From the NCBI GenBank assembly GCA_027577595.1, contig JANBRJ010000099.1:1-59548 (forward strand): 59,548 nucleotides of DNA, read 5' to 3'. Both the position numbers and the translations under genes were made by a program. A model generated the notes under the pieces. That model saw only the letters and a list, made by a program, of their open reading frames with translations. It made no database searches and had not been told where the DNA came from. This document shows positions 49,512 through 58,352 of this stretch, piece by piece (position 1 is the first letter of the stretch; every line of letters begins with the position of its first letter). The stretch comes from Coemansia sp. RSA 487 (taxonomy: Eukaryota; Kickxellomycota; Kickxellomycetes; Kickxellales; Kickxellaceae).

Positions 49512-51428
49512 ATGAATCCGCAGAACGGATTTTCTGACTTTGCTAAAAAGCTCAATCAGTTTGGAAACCAACTTGGCGATAACATAAAGCGCGTGTTTAA
49601 TGAAGGGCAAAACCCAAGTCGTTTGGTATCTTCATCGGATGATGTTCTTGGCCTTGACGCAGAGGCATTTAGGGAGGCGACTATTGAGGGAAACGATGGC
49701 GGGGAGCTTGCCACATATGTGAATGAAAAGCTTGTGTATGAAGCAGGCGTTGACTACGAGAGCAGACCCATGCTTGTGTTTTCAGCCTGTCGCATGCTCA
49801 ACCCAGATGTTGTCGATTACGACCGTTTGTTGAACTTGATACTGTTTCGCCTAGACGACTTTGTCGAAAGCGACTATACGGTGGTTCTATTAGCAGCGAG
49901 CCCTAGGTACAAACCAAACATCAAATGGCTATATACGGCATACCGTAAACTTGGACGCAAATACAAAAAGAACCTTAAGGCGTTGTATATCGTGCATCCT
50001 TCAAAATGGGTGCAGATTCTGATGTCTGCGATGAACGCTGTGCTGAGCCCAAAGTTTGCCAAAAAGGTACAGTGGGTTGACACTCTGTCAGATCTCGCCC
50101 GCCGTGTTCCTATCGACCAAATCAACATCCCCCCAGAGGTGTACCAGTTTAATGCGACGAAGGAGACAGAGATCAGGGTTCCTTCGCATGGCAGTTCGTC
50201 GAACAGATTCTTTGGTGTTCCACTCGAGAGACTCATGGGCGTGCACGGCGAGCTTGGCCTTCCTGCGCCAGCTGCTGACGCACTGGACTATCTATACACA
50301 AATGCGCTACAAGTCCAAGACTTGTTCCGGCGCTCACCGCCGTCTGCTACGCTACAGAAAGTGCGCAGCCAATACGAGGTCGAAGGCCACATCTCTATCA
50401 CATACGCAGTGTGGGGGGAGCATGTTGCAGCGGCCATTCTAAAGACGTGGTGTAGAGAACTACCGCATCCTATTATCCCCTCACATTACTATGAGCTCAT
50501 CCGCGAGATGCCCAGTCCAGACAAGCAGTCAGATCAGGCAGCTGATTATGCACGTGATGTAGTGCTTCCAGCTCTTTCTGATCCACCCTGTGTGGCATTG
50601 CTATTGGCTGCTTTGTTTGGACTATTGCGTGCGGTTGCCGACCACTCGAATGTGAACAACATGACCTCAGCCAAGCTTGCAGCCGCCTGGGCACCGAATT
50701 TCGTACGTTCGTCACAGCCAGACGTTGACATTTCGATGTGTTCGGTGACAAGGTTCGCCGAAGCGCCTGTCAGCGTTACCCGTCACAGCAGCAGAAATAA
50801 TCGTGAAGATATTAGCAGCTATGATAGCGTAATTAATGACGATGATGATGATGACGACGACGAGAACGACTACAGCGATCGCAATGAAAACGACACCAAC
50901 AGTATCGTTGGTACTGATGAGCAAGCCGATGAGAACCGTCCTAATGTTGTTACACTAGCCAAGCTGATGATCGACCAGTACCAGACAATTTTCAAACCCA
51001 CCCTGGAAGCCGCAGAAGCGCTAACAAAGCAGCAAAGTCAAAGGATGGGTGCGGGCAATAGCGACAAAAACAATAACAACCCGCCACCGAAGCCACCACG
51101 TCACAATGTGCCAGCCGATCGGTCAAGGAGCGCCGCTGATGGTGAAATTTCATCAACCCAAGTATTGGCTGCAAGGAATACACACGCAAGCGATGATGAT
51201 ATTGCAGCACTTGTCGAGGAATTTGGCAGTGGTGCGGTTCTGAAAAGCGACAGTGCAAGCAAGAGCAATGCCATGCGGCTGCCAGTCACTGCTGAAGATA
51301 TTACGAAGCGCCTGAAGACCGAGCAGGAGGAGGCTGTTCAAAGAGCCAAGCAAGATGCTGAGGCAAAATCATCCAAGGACATCGACAACGAGACGGACGA
51401 GATTATAATCGGTGCATCACCTGCGTGA
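49512..51428 (+). CDS. CRAL-TRIO (Sec14/BCH-like) and RhoGAP domain protein
   Basis: Protein of 638 residues with the architecture of ARHGAP1/p50RhoGAP and yeast Ecm25. A lipid-binding CRAL-TRIO-like domain occupies about residues 70-215 (RPMLVFSACRML, YKKNLKALYIVHPSKWV), followed by a RhoGAP domain of about 235-415 that starts FFGVPLERLM. The arginine finger is in DLFRRSP (about residue 271-277) and the structural Asn block is MTSAKLAAAWAPNFV, so GTPase-activating ability towards Rho/Cdc42 seems intact. An acidic Asp run (about 437-447) separates the GAP core from its likely final helix. The tail has an SH3-type PPPKPPR motif and a charged C-terminal helix. Probably acts in cell polarity or membrane traffic. 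Confidence 0.9.
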   Translation: MNPQNGFSDFAKKLNQFGNQLGDNIKRVFNEGQNPSRLVSSSDDVLGLDAEAFREATIEGNDGGELATYVNEKLVYEAGVDYESRPMLVFSACRMLNPDVVDYDRLLNLILFRLDDFVESDYTVVLLAASPRYKPNIKWLYTAYRKLGRKYKKNLKALYIVHPSKWVQILMSAMNAVLSPKFAKKVQWVDTLSDLARRVPIDQINIPPEVYQFNATKETEIRVPSHGSSSNRFFGVPLERLMGVHGELGLPAPAADALDYLYTNALQVQDLFRRSPPSATLQKVRSQYEVEGHISITYAVWGEHVAAAILKTWCRELPHPIIPSHYYELIREMPSPDKQSDQAADYARDVVLPALSDPPCVALLLAALFGLLRAVADHSNVNNMTSAKLAAAWAPNFVRSSQPDVDISMCSVTRFAEAPVSVTRHSSRNNREDISSYDSVINDDDDDDDDENDYSDRNENDTNSIVGTDEQADENRPNVVTLAKLMIDQYQTIFKPTLEAAEALTKQQSQRMGAGNSDKNNNNPPPKPPRHNVPADRSRSAADGEISSTQVLAARNTHASDDDIAALVEEFGSGAVLKSDSASKSNAMRLPVTAEDITKRLKTEQEEAVQRAKQDAEAKSSKDIDNETDEIIIGASPA

Positions 51429-52794
51429 GCTATTAGCAGCTTTTTCTTTTCTTTTCTTTTCTTATATACTGATAGTGCATCCTTTTTCCACTTCCACTTT
51501 TGTCTATAAATTGGTTGAAAAGCTGCTATGTTATATAAACTTCCCTAACAAAGACCATATTGCTAATCTGGTACACGTATGGCAGGCCAATCAAATCAAG
51601 TTGCAATCTGTGTTGTTATGGTTGAAAGACGTGTCTCGTGAACCATGCACTCGTGCATGTAGTGGTTTGTCATCGATATTTGATTGCAGATGTCAACGGC
51701 TTGTGTCAGACATACAGGTCAAATAAATGTTTAAAGGTTGGAAAGCAAATGCAGATCGGCAAGACAAAAGGACAGAACGATGGTTGCAATTAAAAGCAAC
51801 AGACTTATCCTACAAGCAATCGTGGCAGGCAGAAGACCGGCGGGAGGTTGCAAACACATGGCAAAAATGAAGTAAATCCTGCCAGCAGAATTATCCCACA
51901 AAAAAAACAAATGGGCCGATCGTCATCCGCAATTCTTTTCAATTACCACGCGTGAAAGCGGTCCTTCTTTTATACAGAAAAATAGCAGTAGCAATTTCGA
52001 GCCTCCCCACTTTTATTGCTAGTTTGCACGCGTGATATAATATACACAGAATGGTGGAGGTCAGTTGGTCCCCTTCCTGGTGCTGGACTGTGGGTGGTGG
52101 TGTCTTTTCTTGCTCTTTTCTTTGAAAGCATTTAGGCACTTTTTCGTTTTTATTTACTTACACACTAATTTCTTTTTACAAACACCACCAGATTGCTCTA
52201 GGGAACCCAGCTTGATTGCCCCTTCTCTAATCCCCTCCAAAGCTCTTGAAGGTAAGGAATCTCGCACTACGCGATACCAGTGTGGATTTGGTGGATAAGC
52301 AAAACAAGCGGCGATATGCTTTACGCAGTATGCGTGCGCCGCACATTGTCCTTCCATTCTGAGCCGCAAAGCAGCCACCGCCAGCTCCTGGGCGCAACGC
52401 TCCTCCTCTCTTTTGGCTACCGTGCCGCATGCACCAGAGCACGATGCTGCACTTTTCTTTTGTCTTTTAATCCATTCTGGCATGCACCACAACTGCACCA
52501 CTTATGCTTGTCTTTTCGCCCTGTCTTGCGATACGCTTGTTGACTCTTTGTTCCTTTTCTTTGCTAACATTTTTCTTCACTGGTTCTGTTTCCACATAAC
52601 GAGTTTTAGCTCTATACCCGCATCAGCTCCCATCCTTTGCCAGGCGTGTCGGTTGTATCTGCCTTTGGTATCTCGCTGGTCTGCATACCCTTCTGCACGG
52701 TCTCTGTGTGCATCTACAATATCTACTCTTTTTGCATCTACCGTTTCGTCTACGCAGCCAGCAACAGCCTTGACCTACGATAATTCTTCTCTAA
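51429..52794. other. 1.4 kb spacer upstream of the low-complexity protein gene
   Basis: Starts with the RhoGAP 3' end, including about four tandem TTTTC units at 51441-51463. The rest has no recognisable gene; bases from about 52440 are CT-rich and open in more than one frame, consistent with a long leader containing upstream ORFs. No splice pairing that would add coding sequence to the next gene could be supported. Confidence 0.4.
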
Positions 52795-55700
52795 ATGGGC
52801 AAACGGGAAAGTGTTGAAGGGCTGCCACCGCAGATGCCTCCTCTGCCTCCATCCGAATGCGACAGTCCAGCTAGCAATACCCCCCGCATGTCTACCAGAC
52901 CATGGTCTTCTCGAAAGCCATCAAAGCAGAGCCAGCAGCCGTCTTTTCTCCTTCAGCAGCAGCACCACCACCACCAGTCCGTGGGCATCAATCGCCCCAA
53001 TGGCCTACTAAGCAAAATGTTCCGCAAGGGCCCTTCAAAGGCTCCAAAGCTCAACCCAGTGGGTATTTCTTCTAAGGATTACTTTGCTGACGGCTCACCA
53101 TCCTCTGCGCCCATTCCTGCATTTCAAGCAGAAGACCATGTCTCGATAAAGAGCACCAAGCTCACTAGGAAGCTGTCAGGCGTGTCATCCGCTCTTTCCC
53201 AGTCTGTATCGCTGCTCTCAGCAGTTGCCACTCCCCAATCGCTGACTCCAAAGTCGACGAATACGCCAGGATTTACGCAACCGGGATTAGCGGCTTTCAG
53301 TTGCGACGGCATCCGCGAGCCAGGTGAGATGGGCGCATCCACACACACGCTCAATACGCCACCAACTAGCAGCGACAACCAGCATCCATCACCGCACCGC
53401 CAGAACTACCATCCTGAGCGCCAGCTTTCGCCTGGTCCGAATCTAGCGCGAAACCAGCCACGACTCCCAACAAATATGAACCTCGATCCACTGCACACAA
53501 CCGCGAAGATGCCTTCTGAGCCCAAGCAGAGCCCACCCAGCTCAGAGACACTGTCGTCGTCCTCCGCAAAATCCCTTGATTCTTCGGACATGCACTCTGC
53601 AGATGTACCGCAGAATTTAACCGTATACTCTTCGAAGCCGCCCGACATCCCAGTACTGCATTCGGCAGCAGCTGTGGAGACTGAAAAGGCCAATGGAGAG
53701 ACTCAGATACCTGAAGAACGCAAAAGACGCGGTTCTCTATGGCGCACAAAGCTTGGTTTCACCAACCTCCGCCGTCCAGAAACCAGGCGCCAGCGCCATC
53801 AATCGTACGACAACAATGCAGTTGACATTGCTGCCCATCCACAGATGTACGAAGAATCTCCTCTAACGTCAGTCCCTTCTGCTGCACCAGCAGCGTCGCA
53901 TGGCCAAGATCCTGGCGCCAGATCAAGCCAACCCAGCCTTGAGGCATTTCTTGGTCTGGCTGACGGGGCTGCCTACCCGCACTCTAGAGTTTCATTTGCT
54001 TCGCTAGGACAAAGCAATGGCGTGGCTGGCTTTGCGCAAACAGACGCCGATTCTGATACCATGTCGTCTGTCAGCAACCTGGGCACAATTGACAAGGATT
54101 TTTTGCTGACGATTCAGCGAAACTCTGCGCTTGAGGCCAGACGACAGCGTCGTCGTGATACGCGCCGCAACACATTGTCATTTCTGGGCACTGGGGATAA
54201 ATCCACATTTTCTGAAAAGATTGCGCTGGACCTCCCATTCCACCCGCCGTTGCAGCTTGGAGAACTGCCTGCATTACCCGCATTACCGTCTTCAGCGGCA
54301 GCAAACACCACAACTCCTTGCACACCTGTGTCTTTACCTTTGCCTTTGCCACCACAAAGTTCAGAACAGAGCAAACCCAGCTGTAGCAAATGTCTTCATG
54401 GTGATAAAGGATCGGCCGCTTGCCAGGATCACCATTCACAAATTGCTGAAGCAGCAGGGATTGTCCACCAGCAGACATCTGCAAATATTTGCACCGCCGC
54501 TTCAGCATGCAGCAAAGACAGTAAGCAAAATCGCCACAGCACCGATGGCAGTATCAGCCGTAGGAGCGCTGGACGTTTATCGTTATCCGCCACATCTGAA
54601 AATACGCAACCTCTCAAGCGTGGCGACGGTCCAGAGGGCAGTATCAGGCGGTCCACAATGCCATCAAATTCTTTGAAAAAACCACGTCCCATCTCTTCCG
54701 ACTCGTTGACTTACTCCGAAACGCCAGTAGACGGCAGTAGCCGGCCGAGCAGTAGCGATGGTGACAAAAAGCGGCAGGAGCCGGTGGCTCTTCACAGAAA
54801 GTCGCTTTCAGAGGCCGGTGGTGCATTTATGAAGAAAAAGTCCAGACATTGGGACACTGCAGGGGGGGATATGCCTGAGTCGCTGTCAACTGCGCACCGC
54901 GATACCAGCAACCAATATTCGCGTATGGCCCGTGTTTCGCCATCACAAAGCAAAAATGGCATGGCTATATCGCCACCGCCTGTCCCGCCGCTGCCGTTGA
55001 ATTCTGTTTTACAGGCCCACAAGCAGACAACAAGATCACCTCCATCGTCTCTACCTTCTGACGGTGATGCACCGCGCTATACGTTGAGCAGCCGCAAGTA
55101 CCGTAACCCAATATCCACACTTCCACCCGCACTGCAAATATCGCCACAGCGTGGCCACCAAAACATAATCATGCGCTCTCCGACACAAACAGATAAGGCC
55201 AGTGCCGCGAATGCATCCCAGAGCCTTTACCGCCAGCACATGCACGGGAATGATACCCAGGGCAGCGCTGGCTGGGATGCTACTCAAGCTGCTGGATTGC
55301 ATCAGTATCGTATAGCCGCGTCTGGACAGGGTCATGCTGAACAAGCAAGGGAAGATTGGCTGCCCATTTATTCGCAAGGCATGAAGCAAGCAAATTATAA
55401 CCGCAAGTTTAGCCATCCTGACGCAGAGCTGCAATCGCATTCAAACCCTACTTATTCACCTGTTAGTTCACCTGACATTCTATCCAAATCAGCTTCGAGC
55501 CTGGCAATGCGTCTGTCCATGGACGGAAGCAAGACCAGCCGCCTCAACAACATTGGAGCCGCATATAAAAATAATAATGGCGGCGGCCATAAACATGGGA
55601 TATCCAAGTTCTTTTCAGTAGCGCCGTCAACCCGCAAAGCACAACAACAAAAACACCTGTCTGGACATGGCTTTACGCTGCCTGTGCCCGGCAATGAGCC

Positions 55701-55932
55701 ACCACCCATCCATCACCAGCCAGACCAAAGCATCCATGTTGATCCTCCAACGTCGCCGGTTGTCTCCTCTCTAGTAGGAGATCCGTTGGCAAGACGTAGA
55801 ATACGTGACCAGCTGGCCTCCTCGATGGCGTTTGATCGTTTGCTGGAGGAGGACGATGAGTTTACCATGGCCATATCTCTCACTCCAACCGTTGCTGGGA
55901 TTTCGCAAACGTCAGCATCTCTATCAAAGTGA
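52795..55932 (+). CDS. Large low-complexity protein of unknown function
   Basis: Protein of 1045 residues, starting MGKRESVEGLPPQMPPLPP. It is almost wholly predicted disordered, rich in Ser, Pro, Gln, Thr and Asn, with poly-His/Gln near residues 52-60, several proline-rich PPLPP and PPPVPPLP motifs that could bind SH3 or EVH1 domains, and many RRxS or RKxS-like possible kinase sites (RRNTLSF, RKLSG, HRKSLSEAG). Two stretches look constrained: a charged DFLLTIQRNSALEARRQRRRDTRR helix (about 440-465) and the C-terminal ARRRIRDQLASSMAFDRLLEEDDEFTMAISLTP (about 995-1030). No domain is recognised. A regulatory or scaffold protein in signalling or cell polarity is possible but unproven. Confidence 0.75.
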   Translation: MGKRESVEGLPPQMPPLPPSECDSPASNTPRMSTRPWSSRKPSKQSQQPSFLLQQQHHHHQSVGINRPNGLLSKMFRKGPSKAPKLNPVGISSKDYFADGSPSSAPIPAFQAEDHVSIKSTKLTRKLSGVSSALSQSVSLLSAVATPQSLTPKSTNTPGFTQPGLAAFSCDGIREPGEMGASTHTLNTPPTSSDNQHPSPHRQNYHPERQLSPGPNLARNQPRLPTNMNLDPLHTTAKMPSEPKQSPPSSETLSSSSAKSLDSSDMHSADVPQNLTVYSSKPPDIPVLHSAAAVETEKANGETQIPEERKRRGSLWRTKLGFTNLRRPETRRQRHQSYDNNAVDIAAHPQMYEESPLTSVPSAAPAASHGQDPGARSSQPSLEAFLGLADGAAYPHSRVSFASLGQSNGVAGFAQTDADSDTMSSVSNLGTIDKDFLLTIQRNSALEARRQRRRDTRRNTLSFLGTGDKSTFSEKIALDLPFHPPLQLGELPALPALPSSAAANTTTPCTPVSLPLPLPPQSSEQSKPSCSKCLHGDKGSAACQDHHSQIAEAAGIVHQQTSANICTAASACSKDSKQNRHSTDGSISRRSAGRLSLSATSENTQPLKRGDGPEGSIRRSTMPSNSLKKPRPISSDSLTYSETPVDGSSRPSSSDGDKKRQEPVALHRKSLSEAGGAFMKKKSRHWDTAGGDMPESLSTAHRDTSNQYSRMARVSPSQSKNGMAISPPPVPPLPLNSVLQAHKQTTRSPPSSLPSDGDAPRYTLSSRKYRNPISTLPPALQISPQRGHQNIIMRSPTQTDKASAANASQSLYRQHMHGNDTQGSAGWDATQAAGLHQYRIAASGQGHAEQAREDWLPIYSQGMKQANYNRKFSHPDAELQSHSNPTYSPVSSPDILSKSASSLAMRLSMDGSKTSRLNNIGAAYKNNNGGGHKHGISKFFSVAPSTRKAQQQKHLSGHGFTLPVPGNEPPPIHHQPDQSIHVDPPTSPVVSSLVGDPLARRRIRDQLASSMAFDRLLEEDDEFTMAISLTPTVAGISQTSASLSK

Positions 55933-56105
55933 ATGTTAGCTTTATTTTTTTTCTCAGCCAGGATAATTGACCATCTCCATTTCTACCATACTAATCGATA
56001 TAATATGTTTATATAAAGCTTTTTTGGCTTCAAGCCTGCCTGTATGTTTGTGTTTTACATTGCGTGTGCTCTGTAGATTTGACAGCCCAGGCATGCTTTG
56101 CTTTT

Positions 56106-56978
56106 TTAAAAGACTAGAACATGAAAACATATAGCCAAAACAACTGTCAAAGCAGATGCCACCAAGTTAACCGTGTTGTTGCTGAGAATATCCCTGCCAC
56201 AAATCAGCTTTGAATTTTCAAGCTGCTTCAGTTCTTGCGGGCTAATGTCGGATACTGCATGCTTGTTAATCAGGTACGATGCCTGGAGGGTAGCGCCCAG
56301 CAGAGAGTCAATTAGCGAGCCCGCTATGCCTAAAAGAGTCCCAAGCATATTATACGGTATTTTGGGCAATGCGCCCGAGCGATACGCAGAAAAATACTGT
56401 AGCCACATACAGATGTCGGCAGTCAAGCCAACAGCAGCGCCGCCTGCAAACGACGAAAGCAACCCAAGCTTACTGACAGCACCATTCGTCCCGGGCGGTA
56501 CGGTTTTCAGTGTTGTTATTAGTACAGGCCAGTCACTGCTAAGTGCGCCAAGCTCGCTTGCCCATGTGTCTGCCGCACAACACGCATAAAAGCCAATGTA
56601 CGCCCATATCAATAGAACCATGTACTTGCGCTCTTCGATGGTAAGCTCGTCGACCTGACGCCCGTCAAATTTGTACTGGTAAATCAGAGATATCAGCGAT
56701 CCGATGCCGCCATTACAAAGAACCTGCTTCCAGTTACGACGCGAGGATTTGGAGTATGACGGATCGATCTTCATCTTTTCCTTTGCTTGGTACTTTGTCC
56801 AGAATGAGCTGGTCACAAAGAAAACCAAGAGAACAGCAGTAAAAAGCATGTTGTCATTGCTAGTCGTTGAAAGTCCAACAAATGCTGCTGCAAGAGTACC
56901 AGACCTAGACAGCGACCGCTTTCGCAATGCGCCAAAACACAGCAGGCTTGTGATGGCCACTGCAAATATTACACGCAT
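56106..56978 (-). CDS. TMEM19/DUF92 integral membrane protein
   Basis: Protein of 290 residues, starting MRVIFAVAITSLLCFGALRKRSLSRSG, with about six hydrophobic spans. DUF92 hallmarks are present: the KRSLSRSGTLAAAFVG segment after the first span, CNGGIGSL, CCAADTWASELG (about residue 135-145) and VPPGTNGAVSKLGLLSSFAGG (about 160-180). The family (PGR protein in plants, TMEM19 in animals) has no firmly established function; some plant and algal members act in prenyl-phosphate or phytyl-phosphate metabolism. Convergent with the low-complexity gene and divergent from the CobW gene. Confidence 0.9.
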   Translation of the reverse strand: MRVIFAVAITSLLCFGALRKRSLSRSGTLAAAFVGLSTTSNDNMLFTAVLLVFFVTSSFWTKYQAKEKMKIDPSYSKSSRRNWKQVLCNGGIGSLISLIYQYKFDGRQVDELTIEERKYMVLLIWAYIGFYACCAADTWASELGALSSDWPVLITTLKTVPPGTNGAVSKLGLLSSFAGGAAVGLTADICMWLQYFSAYRSGALPKIPYNMLGTLLGIAGSLIDSLLGATLQASYLINKHAVSDISPQELKQLENSKLICGRDILSNNTVNLVASALTVVLAICFHVLVF

Positions 56979-57049
56979 ATCTGGCCTTTTCTTTTTATAA
57001 AAGTTAGGTAATTCAAGCTGAGAATGAAAAAATAAGTTGGGAATTCCAA

Positions 57050-57065
57050 AAAAAAAAAAAAAAAA
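57050..57065 (+). repeat. Homopolymer A tract in divergent promoter
   Basis: A run of about 16 A bases lies between the TMEM19-like and CobW-like start codons. Poly(dA:dT) tracts often keep promoters free of nucleosomes in fungi. The bounds may be off by a base or two. Confidence 0.6.
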
Positions 57066-57203
57066 GCAAACTCAAGAAAGTCTGAAAATGCTTTCAAAAC
57101 TCCCCTCTGCCACACTCTCTTCCAAGCAATCTTTTTTGTATCTCTTTTATCATTTTGATTTATCTGCCTTTAAAAAATCATAGACCTGTTTTCTCTATCG
57201 AAA

Positions 57204-58352
57204 ATGACTAGTGTTGCGTTGAGCCACAAGTCGCATACAGTAATTGACGAGTCGACAACACCTGTCACCGTTTTCACAGGTTTTCTTGGAGCAGGAAAGA
57301 CGACGATAATCCTTGGCCTGCTAAAGCAATTTAGCTCAAAGTACAATATCGTTTTGTTGAAAAACGAATTTGGCGACGCACAGACAGATAGTGCGCTTGC
57401 GCGCGAAAGCCATATCCAAGTTACCGAGATGACAAATGGATGTCTCTGCTGCGTGTTGGTTGGCCAGATGAAGCGCGCTCTTCAAGAAATGAAGGTAAAA
57501 TACAATCCTGATCGGATCATTATCGAAACATCGGGGTCGGCCTTCCCAGCACCAATAGCCTGGCAAATCCGCGAAATGGAAAATGATGGCTTCCATCTTG
57601 ATTCCATCTTAACAGTTATCGACTGTGTAAACTTTTGTGGATATGAGGACACATCCTATACAGCCCGCATGCAGGCCCAGTACACAGACATTATTCTGCT
57701 AAACAAATGGGAACAGGTCAGCGAACGTCACTTGGATATTGTAATCGACCATGTAAACGAATTAAACACGGATACGCCAAAGATAAAAGTCGACAAAGAC
57801 ACAGCTATTGATCCTGATGTTGCCTTTGGAATTGACACAACTCTATTTAAGTTATCAGATATTGCACGTTCTGGTAATGGCAGCACTAGTACAAGTGCTG
57901 GACCTTCCCTTGAAAAGTTCGAACATCACTCTCAAGAGGTCGACTTGATCGAAATACGCCGTACCTGGAACGCTCGCGATATGTCTTTCATTTTTAGCCC
58001 TAGTGAATTCACCTCATTTCTCAAATCCCTCCCAGCAGATGACATATACCGCGTTAAGGGAATTGTGCGCCTCACACACTTTGCTAGCGACGAGGCTGAC
58101 TCTTCACCAAGTACACCTATTACTAAAAACAATCCCGATTTTCCTTCCCATGATGGCATCTTGCACATTGTAAATCATGCGTTTGGCCGCTATACATTTA
58201 CCCCACTTGCAGAACCAGACATCGCATTGAAAGATGTGTTGGTCAAAGTGACTATCATGGGAAATGGACTGCGTATGCACAAACCTGCCCTTCAAGCTGG
58301 ATTCCACGCATCTGATGATGAAATGAAAGTACATTGGGCATATAGACATTAA
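57204..58352 (+). CDS. CobW/ZNG1-like (COG0523) metal-chaperone GTPase
   Basis: G3E-family GTPase of 382 residues. The P-loop is GFLGAGKTT (about residues 27-35), followed by the metal-binding CxCC signature in GCLCC (about 77-81) and the switch II region ETSGSA (about 107-112). The guanine motif reads NKWE instead of the usual NKxD. The C-terminal CobW_C domain (about 245-380) shows YRVKGIVRL and the closing MHKPALQAGF. Relatives deliver zinc to methionine aminopeptidase (ZNG1) or handle other metals. The usual His-rich metal loop after the GTPase domain is reduced to an HH pair (EKFEHHSQE), so the metal and client may differ from ZNG1. The start is the first ATG, 226 bp from the divergent TMEM19-like gene. 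Confidence 0.9.
   Translation: MTSVALSHKSHTVIDESTTPVTVFTGFLGAGKTTIILGLLKQFSSKYNIVLLKNEFGDAQTDSALARESHIQVTEMTNGCLCCVLVGQMKRALQEMKVKYNPDRIIIETSGSAFPAPIAWQIREMENDGFHLDSILTVIDCVNFCGYEDTSYTARMQAQYTDIILLNKWEQVSERHLDIVIDHVNELNTDTPKIKVDKDTAIDPDVAFGIDTTLFKLSDIARSGNGSTSTSAGPSLEKFEHHSQEVDLIEIRRTWNARDMSFIFSPSEFTSFLKSLPADDIYRVKGIVRLTHFASDEADSSPSTPITKNNPDFPSHDGILHIVNHAFGRYTFTPLAEPDIALKDVLVKVTIMGNGLRMHKPALQAGFHASDDEMKVHWAYRH

Noticed and set aside
52413-52817. Upstream coding exon for the low-complexity protein
   Set aside because: The frame differs from the main gene and no GT-AG pair was found that would join them sensibly; CT-rich leader is the simpler reading.
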